Position numbers and translations under genes: made by a program
Notes under the pieces: generated by a model
What the model was told of the DNA's origin: nothing
Databases searched by the model: none
What the model saw: the letters and a program-made list of their open reading frames with translations, nothing else
Assembly: GCF_000826685.1 (NCBI RefSeq)
Contig: NZ_JROO01000014.1
Location: 118,340 to 182,339 of the forward strand
From: Streptomonospora alba
GTDB lineage: Bacteria > Actinomycetota > Actinomycetes > Streptosporangiales > Streptosporangiaceae
Reading direction: 5' to 3'
Length of the DNA stretch: 64,000 nucleotides
Shown: one piece after another, positions 59,612 through 64,000 of the stretch
Layout of the letters: each line of letters opens with the position of its first letter
How positions within the stretch are numbered: position 1 is the stretch's first letter

Positions 59612-60559
59612 ATGATCGAAACAGACCCGGCGGCCACGAGCGTGGCCGTCCCTGCAGCCGCTCCGATCGTCTCGGTGAAGCCGGTGGTGCTGTCGGCACC
59701 GGACCGCGGCGCAGACCTGCACGTACGCGTCTCCGCGCCGACGACCGGACGGGAACTGCCGGTCGTCGTCCTTTCGCACGGCTTCGGCTCGTCGCTGGAC
59801 GGCTACGGTCCCTTGGCCGACTTCTGGGCCGCTCACGGATTCGTGGTACTCCAACCGACCCATCTCGACTCCAAGACACTGGCCATTCCCGAGGACGACC
59901 CCCGCCGACCGCGGTTCTGGCGTTTCCGCGTCGAGGACATGAAGCGCATCCTCGACCGGCTCGACTTCCTGGAAGCCGCCGTCCCCGGCCTCAGCGGGCG
60001 CATCGATCGGAGCCGCATCGCCGCAGCCGGACACTCCTTCGGCGGCCAGACGGCGGGCGTCCTGCTGGGCATGCGCGTCCGCGATCCGCAAAGCGGGGAG
60101 TCAGAAGACCTGGCCGATCCCCGGGTCACGGCCGGCGTGCTGCTCGCCACGGCCGGACGGGGCGGAGACGACCTGACACCGTGGGCCGCCGCGAACTTCC
60201 CGTGGCTGAAGGCCCCGAGCTTCGCGGACATGACCACCCCGGCCCTCGTGGTCATGGGGGATGCCGACCACCTCCCGCTGACCGTCCGGGGGGCGGACTG
60301 GACGGCCGACCCCTACTTCTTGAGCCCAGGCCACAAGAGCCTGCTGACTGTCGCGGGGGCCGAACACTCGCTCGGCGGAGTCTTCGGCTATGAGGTCAAA
60401 GAGAACACCGACGAGAACCCCGAACGGATATCCCTGATCCAGCGGGTCACCTGGGCCTATCTCCGCCATGCGCTCGGCATCGACGGTTCGGCCTGGTCGG
60501 CGGCGCACGAGACGTTGTCAGAGGGCACCCATCCACTGGCCCGGATCGAATCCACGTGA
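59612..60559 (+). CDS. Alpha/beta hydrolase (PAF-acetylhydrolase/dienelactone hydrolase-like)
   Basis: 315 residues. LPVVVLSHGFGSSLDGYGPLAD (oxyanion), nucleophile GHSFGGQTAG (Ser near 137), catalytic Asp in VMGDADHLPL, His in AGAEHSLGG. Cytosolic (no signal peptide). Likely an esterase; activated by the divergent MerR regulator (inference). Confidence 0.9.
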   Translation: MIETDPAATSVAVPAAAPIVSVKPVVLSAPDRGADLHVRVSAPTTGRELPVVVLSHGFGSSLDGYGPLADFWAAHGFVVLQPTHLDSKTLAIPEDDPRRPRFWRFRVEDMKRILDRLDFLEAAVPGLSGRIDRSRIAAAGHSFGGQTAGVLLGMRVRDPQSGESEDLADPRVTAGVLLATAGRGGDDLTPWAAANFPWLKAPSFADMTTPALVVMGDADHLPLTVRGADWTADPYFLSPGHKSLLTVAGAEHSLGGVFGYEVKENTDENPERISLIQRVTWAYLRHALGIDGSAWSAAHETLSEGTHPLARIEST

Positions 60560-60794
60560 TCGCGCCCGCGTGAGAGTCCGGAGGTCCGTCGCCGTCCTGC
60601 CGGTGGGGGCCGTGCGGGCGGGGCTGCGGCCACCGTCTCCTCCTCGTCCGTCCACACGACGCACGATGAGCGACGGCGGCCGCAGGCCCGGGCAGATCCT
60701 GCTGTCGGCGGGAGACGGGCCCTGCCGACGCCGCCGAGGGGGGCGAACCAAGTAAGCCCGAAAGGGGCAATGGCCAGGTCGTCAGGTAGCTGAG

Positions 60795-61370
60795 CTACTG
60801 CTGCTCGGGGTCGTTCTCCGCTGCTTTGACCTCGCCGTGCACGACGGCCAGGCTCACCCCGACCCCGCGGGCGATCTCGCGTAGCGATTGGCCCTCGGCT
60901 CGGCGGGCCAGGATCGCGCGGCGTTTGTCGGCGTCGACCACACGGGGGCGGCCGCCCTTGCGTCCGGCCCGGGCGGCCGAGGCCAGGCCGTTGCGGGTCT
61001 TGCGGACGATGTCGCGGCGGCGGTCCTCGGCCAGGGCGAGCGCCAGGTCCAGGATCAGGCTGCGCTCGGTGTGCTCTCCGGCGGCGATGCCGTCCAGGAT
61101 CTTGACCGCTACCCCTTGCTCAAACAGGTCGTGGAGCACGATCAGCCCCTCGAGGAAGTTGCGGCCCAGCCGGTCGGCCTCCTGGACGGTGAGCATGTCG
61201 CCGGGGCGCATGTAGTCCAGGGCGGCCTTCAGGGCGGGCCGGTCGCTCACCTTGAGCTTGCCGCTGACCTTCTCCTCGAACACCTTGACGCAGATCGCAT
61301 CGAGGTCCTCGTGCTGGCGTCGGGTCTCCTGCTTGCTCGTGCTGGCCCGCACGAGTCCGACCAGCGCCAT
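60795..61370 (-). CDS. Serine recombinase (resolvase/invertase family)
   Basis: 191 residues. Catalytic domain at 1-130 with Ser10 in MALVGLVRASTSKQ, Arg-rich catalytic strand QEADRLGRNFLEGL, and C-terminal HTH (DADKRRAILARRAEGQSLREIARGVGVSLAVV). Size and order match Tn3-type resolvases (TnpR). ATG at 61370 has GGAGG five bases upstream. The res-like repeats at 61385-61418 sit directly in its promoter, as in Tn3 elements. Confidence 0.92.
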   Translation of the reverse strand: MALVGLVRASTSKQETRRQHEDLDAICVKVFEEKVSGKLKVSDRPALKAALDYMRPGDMLTVQEADRLGRNFLEGLIVLHDLFEQGVAVKILDGIAAGEHTERSLILDLALALAEDRRRDIVRKTRNGLASAARAGRKGGRPRVVDADKRRAILARRAEGQSLREIARGVGVSLAVVHGEVKAAENDPEQQ

Positions 61371-61384
61371 CCCCACCTCCCAGT

Positions 61385-61418
61385 GTTCAGAAAACGCGTT
61401 CAGAAACGTTTTCCGAAC
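61385..61418. repeat. Candidate res site of the recombinase
   Basis: Three related 12-mers: GTTCAGAAAACG (61385-61396), GTTCAGAAACGT (61398-61409) and, inverted, GTTCGGAAAACG (61407-61418). Together they fill the promoter of the recombinase gene, where resolvase binding sites usually lie. Confidence 0.65.
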
Positions 61419-61664
61419 GGGAGTGTCTTCCATGTCTTCGGCGCCCATGTCCGTGTAGTCGCCCGACAGGGCGTGGTCACACGGGGGCAGAGCGGCATCC
61501 TGTTGGCGACGGCTGCGGTGCGGCATCCAATTGCACACCGCGCCGCCGCGCCCGCGCCAGAGGAAAGACTACGAGTCGGTGGATGAGCCCTCACGGTGGG
61601 CGGACACACCCGGTTGGCCAGCGTCGCGCATCGTTGCGCGCACCCTCCTGGCGCAAAGTCCGGT

Positions 61665-61683
61665 TGTAAAGCTATCCTTTACA
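61665..61683 (+). promoter_or_regulatory. Operator of the HTH-DUF3887 gene
   Basis: TGTAAAG-ctatc-CTTTACA, a perfect 7-bp inverted repeat ending two bases before the start codon. It overlaps the -10 TATCCT (61673-61678), six bases from the ATG, so the mRNA is leaderless and the site must repress. The 314-bp gap from 61371 holds this, the res-like repeats and nothing else recognisable. Confidence 0.75.
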
Positions 61684-61684
61684 G

Positions 61685-62293
61685 ATGCAAGAACGATTAA
61701 CAGATGCGCTGCGGGCCTTGAAAGCGCGCATGGAGGCGTTCCTCGCGGCACGTGTCCTGACGAAGGACGACGACTGGGCCGACTCGATAGGGCGTGCCGT
61801 GAGCATGCAGGCGGCCGCCGATGACGTCGTGCGTGCTGTCGTGCAGGAGGCGCGCCAGAACGGCGCTACGTGGCAGGTCATCGGTGACGCGCTCGGCGTG
61901 AGCAGGCAAGCGGCGTTTCAGCGCTATGGCAAACCAATCGATCCCAGAACAGGAGAACCCATGAACACCACGCCACTCTCCGGCGTTGCCGAACTGGCCG
62001 CCTCGACGATCGAGGACCTCGCTTCCGGGCAATGGACGCGTGTCACCGAGCAGTTCGATCCGACCATGCGCGATGCCCTATCGGAGGACGCGCTCGCGGC
62101 CGCGTGGGCGCAGATCGTCGGCCTGTCAGGAGCCTTCGAGGGGCTTGGAGAGCCGGAGGTCACCCGGGCCGGCGACGTGACCATCACGAACACGCCACTC
62201 TCGTTTGAGGCGGGCGACTACACGGCACGGATCGCGTTCCGCGACGACCGCACCATCGCCGGTCTGCACATCCTCGAAGGGCAGATGTCGTGA
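61685..62293 (+). CDS. HTH protein with DUF3887 domain
   Basis: 202 residues. The N-terminal 90 residues carry a helix-turn-helix (ARQNGATWQVIGDALGVSRQAAFQRYGKP); the C-terminal 110 residues form a DUF3887-like NTF2-type domain (VAELAASTIEDLASGQWTRVTEQFD ... DYTARIAFRDDRTIAGLHIL). Likely autorepressor through TGTAAAG-N5-CTTTACA. Its stop overlaps the CPBP protease start as GTGA, so the two are coupled. Role unknown; a sensor/immunity-type pair is a guess. Confidence 0.82.
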   Translation: MQERLTDALRALKARMEAFLAARVLTKDDDWADSIGRAVSMQAAADDVVRAVVQEARQNGATWQVIGDALGVSRQAAFQRYGKPIDPRTGEPMNTTPLSGVAELAASTIEDLASGQWTRVTEQFDPTMRDALSEDALAAAWAQIVGLSGAFEGLGEPEVTRAGDVTITNTPLSFEAGDYTARIAFRDDRTIAGLHILEGQMS

Positions 62294-63318
62294 CCAACGG
62301 ATCTCCGGGCGGATCGAAGACGACCACGCCCCGTGGCGGCCCCCGCATGAGCGGCCGAGACCTGCGACCCATCGGCGTATTCACCGCCCTGGCGTTCGCG
62401 CTCGCCTGGCTCTTCGCGCTCCCTCTCTGGTTCGGGGACGGACTCGCCAGCCCCTGGTTCACCCCCGTGGCGACCGCCACGATGATGACCCCCGCGATCG
62501 CTGCCCTCATCGTCGTGTTCTTCGTGGAGCGGCCGCAGCAGAAGGCGTGGACGCTCGGACTGTGGCCGCTGAGACCGGTGCGCAGACTCCTCGTCTACTC
62601 GGCGCTGGGAATCTTCGTCTCCATCGCGCTGGTCCTGGTGGCGCTCCCGGTCGGCGCGCTGCTGGGGGTCTATCCGGCCGACTTCACGAACTTCTCCGCC
62701 TTCCAGCAGGCCCTCGACGAGCAGGCGGACACCGCAGGAGCGGCCCAAATCCCGATACCGATCGGCGCGCTCATCGCCCTCCAGATCGCCCTGCTCCCCT
62801 TGGCGGCGTTCATCAACCTCATCCCGGCGCTGGGCGAGGAACTCGGGTGGCGCGGATGGCTGCTCCCGAAACTGATACCGCTCGGCACTCTGCCGGCCCT
62901 CCTGGTCTCTGGCGTGATTTGGGGCCTTTGGCACGCCCCGCTCATCCTCCTCGGGTACAACTACCCCGATGCACCAGGCTGGCTCGGCTTGACCGCGATG
63001 GTGGCCATGTGCGTTCTGATCGGGGCGGTCTTCGGCTGGCTGAGGCTCCGATCGGGATCCGTGTGGCCCGCAGCCCTGGCACATGCCGCGTTCAACGGGG
63101 CGGGCGGGACCTACCTCCTTTTCGCCGCGGCGGGAGAGCACGTCGACACCACGCAGGCGACGGTCCTCGGCTGGAGCGGGTGGATCGTGCCGCTCGCGCT
63201 CGTCGTGGTCCTGATCGCCACGGGACAGTTCGCTTCCGCGAAGCACCCGTCCACCCCGCCGTCGAAGAAGGGGCGTCTCCCTGCACACCCGGCGACGGGA
63301 CAAGTAACCCGTGAGTAG
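62290..63318 (+). CDS. CPBP-family intramembrane glutamic protease
   Basis: 342 residues, seven or eight membrane helices. CPBP (Abi/CAAX-processing) motifs: EELGWRGWLL (catalytic Glu-Glu), GLWHAPLILLGY and HAAFNGAGG. Family members cleave prenylated or membrane substrates and often act in bacteriocin self-immunity. Translationally coupled to the upstream HTH-DUF3887 gene by a 4-base overlap. GTG start. Confidence 0.92.
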   Translation: MTNGSPGGSKTTTPRGGPRMSGRDLRPIGVFTALAFALAWLFALPLWFGDGLASPWFTPVATATMMTPAIAALIVVFFVERPQQKAWTLGLWPLRPVRRLLVYSALGIFVSIALVLVALPVGALLGVYPADFTNFSAFQQALDEQADTAGAAQIPIPIGALIALQIALLPLAAFINLIPALGEELGWRGWLLPKLIPLGTLPALLVSGVIWGLWHAPLILLGYNYPDAPGWLGLTAMVAMCVLIGAVFGWLRLRSGSVWPAALAHAAFNGAGGTYLLFAAAGEHVDTTQATVLGWSGWIVPLALVVVLIATGQFASAKHPSTPPSKKGRLPAHPATGQVTRE

Positions 63319-63572
63319 CGACAGCGGATTCTGCGGCCTTCGAGAACGGGTGTAGCGGTGTGGCCAGGGAATACCGGCCCCCCGCGTGGCCGGAGTTGCC
63401 TACGGGTCCCGGTCGCCCCGAGGGACGCCTCGCCATTTCGCGGAGGTTCTTGTCCGAGGCGCAGGCGGGCCCAGGCCACGGCGTTCTCGATCGGCTCGCC
63501 GGTCTTGGGGTTACGGTCCTTGCGCGCGGCTCGGTCCTGGAGCCCGAAGGGGTGACGGGACTGGTCCGCCCT

Positions 63573-64000
63573 TCAGGCGGCCAGGTCCAGGACGGTGAAG
63601 TCGATCTCGTCCAGGGCGGGGTCGAACGCCTCCGGTTCGATCCCCAGCACGTCGGTGGCGTAGGCGCCGAACCGGGTGATGTGGGCGCGGATGTAGGGGG
63701 ACAGGGCGGCGATCTCCTCGGCGGTGATGGTCCACCCCTGCCTGACCAGGTCGCGCACCACCTCGGCGATGTCCAGGACGTTGTGGAAGATGACGAGGTT
63801 GGCCAGCAGCGTGTTGAGCTTGATGAGCTTCTCCTGCTCGTCGGGGTCGTTGTCGGCGAACACCCCGTTGTTGCCGAACCGCAGCCATTGGGAGAAGTCG
63901 TTGTAGGACTCGACCTTGTCGGTGGCCGCAGTGATCCGGGCCCGCAGTACCGGGTCGGCCAGGTAGCGCAGCAGGGACACGGTGCGCACCGACCGGCCGA
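63573..64000 (-). CDS. tnpA: Tn3-family transposase, C-terminal part
   Basis: The last 143 residues of a Tn3-type DDE transposase: VRTVSLLRYLADPVLRARI, YNDFSQWLRFGNNGVFADNDPDEQEKLIKLN, LLANLVIFHNVLDIAEVVRDL and ALSPYIRAHITRFGAY are the conserved C-terminal blocks. The frame continues past the window edge. Same strand as the recombinase but separated from it by the DUF3887/CPBP operon. I could not identify the 38-bp terminal repeat next to the stop. Confidence 0.88.
   Translation of the reverse strand, partial: GRSVRTVSLLRYLADPVLRARITAATDKVESYNDFSQWLRFGNNGVFADNDPDEQEKLIKLNTLLANLVIFHNVLDIAEVVRDLVRQGWTITAEEIAALSPYIRAHITRFGAYATDVLGIEPEAFDPALDEIDFTVLDLAA

Noticed and set aside
63319..63572. 38-bp Tn3 terminal inverted repeat
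   Set aside because: GGGGTGACGGG near 63550 is suggestive of the GGGG end, but without the partner repeat it cannot be supported.

Overview
The window is GC-rich, high-coding-density DNA from an actinomycete. A mycothiol-type DinB enzyme, an actinobacterial MmyB-type regulator, a SoxR, a PspC mini-protein, leaderless promoters and a very large single-chain biotin carboxylase are all typical of that phylum. I would guess a Nocardiopsaceae-like filamentous actinomycete, but that is inference. Almost everything is chromosomal accessory or housekeeping-adjacent content; no rRNA, tRNA or CRISPR array was seen.

Layout. 1-7.0 kb: 3' part of an ECF sigma factor with a SnoaL-like tail, DoxX, a cold-shock protein with a strong terminator, GNAT and ACT-domain proteins, and a translationally coupled SNF2 helicase/SWIM zinc-finger pair. 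7.4-12 kb: an Erm-type 23S rRNA methyltransferase with an odd SAM loop, a DUF5996 protein, and a divergent nucleotidyltransferase facing a HipA-like kinase/DUF3037 pair. 12-19 kb: a Bcr/CflA efflux pump, a degenerate acyl-CoA ligase-like protein, a NarL-type two-component system and a secreted protein of unknown function. 19-27.4 kb: SMI1/KNR4, peptide deformylase, YdcF, lipoprotein, two VOC proteins, a hydrolase/SDR operon, SoxR, an anti-sigma-type ATPase and an AraC regulator. 27.5-37.8 kb: a large catalase, PspC, a TetR regulator divergent from an NAD(P)-binding reductase, proline iminopeptidase, mycothiol-dependent enzyme, a secreted GH30 glycosidase behind a LacI-type palindrome, a quinone oxidoreductase and a WYL regulator. 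37.8-48.3 kb: BBE-like oxidase, GNAT, adenosine deaminase-like, GT2, a leucine-rich-repeat protein, cupin/GlxA pair, thioredoxin-reductase-like/XRE-cupin pair and a DJ-1/PfpI protein.

48.3-50.2 kb looks decayed: a 46-bp perfect palindrome, non-coding DNA, a DUF559-like protein with a shrunken core, a truncated and frameshifted Lhr-type helicase remnant, and a second long hairpin. 50.2-60.6 kb: SDR/XRE divergent pair, methyltransferase, a 1819-residue fused acyl-CoA carboxylase, and a MerR regulator divergent from an alpha/beta hydrolase. 60.8-64 kb is a mobile-element neighbourhood: a serine recombinase with res-like repeats, a self-regulated HTH-DUF3887/CPBP protease operon, and a Tn3-family transposase cut by the window end.

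Most regulators sit divergently from one target with a visible palindrome between them (TetR/reductase, MerR/hydrolase, XRE-cupin/flavoprotein), so the window is largely a series of small self-contained stress or detoxification modules rather than one long pathway.
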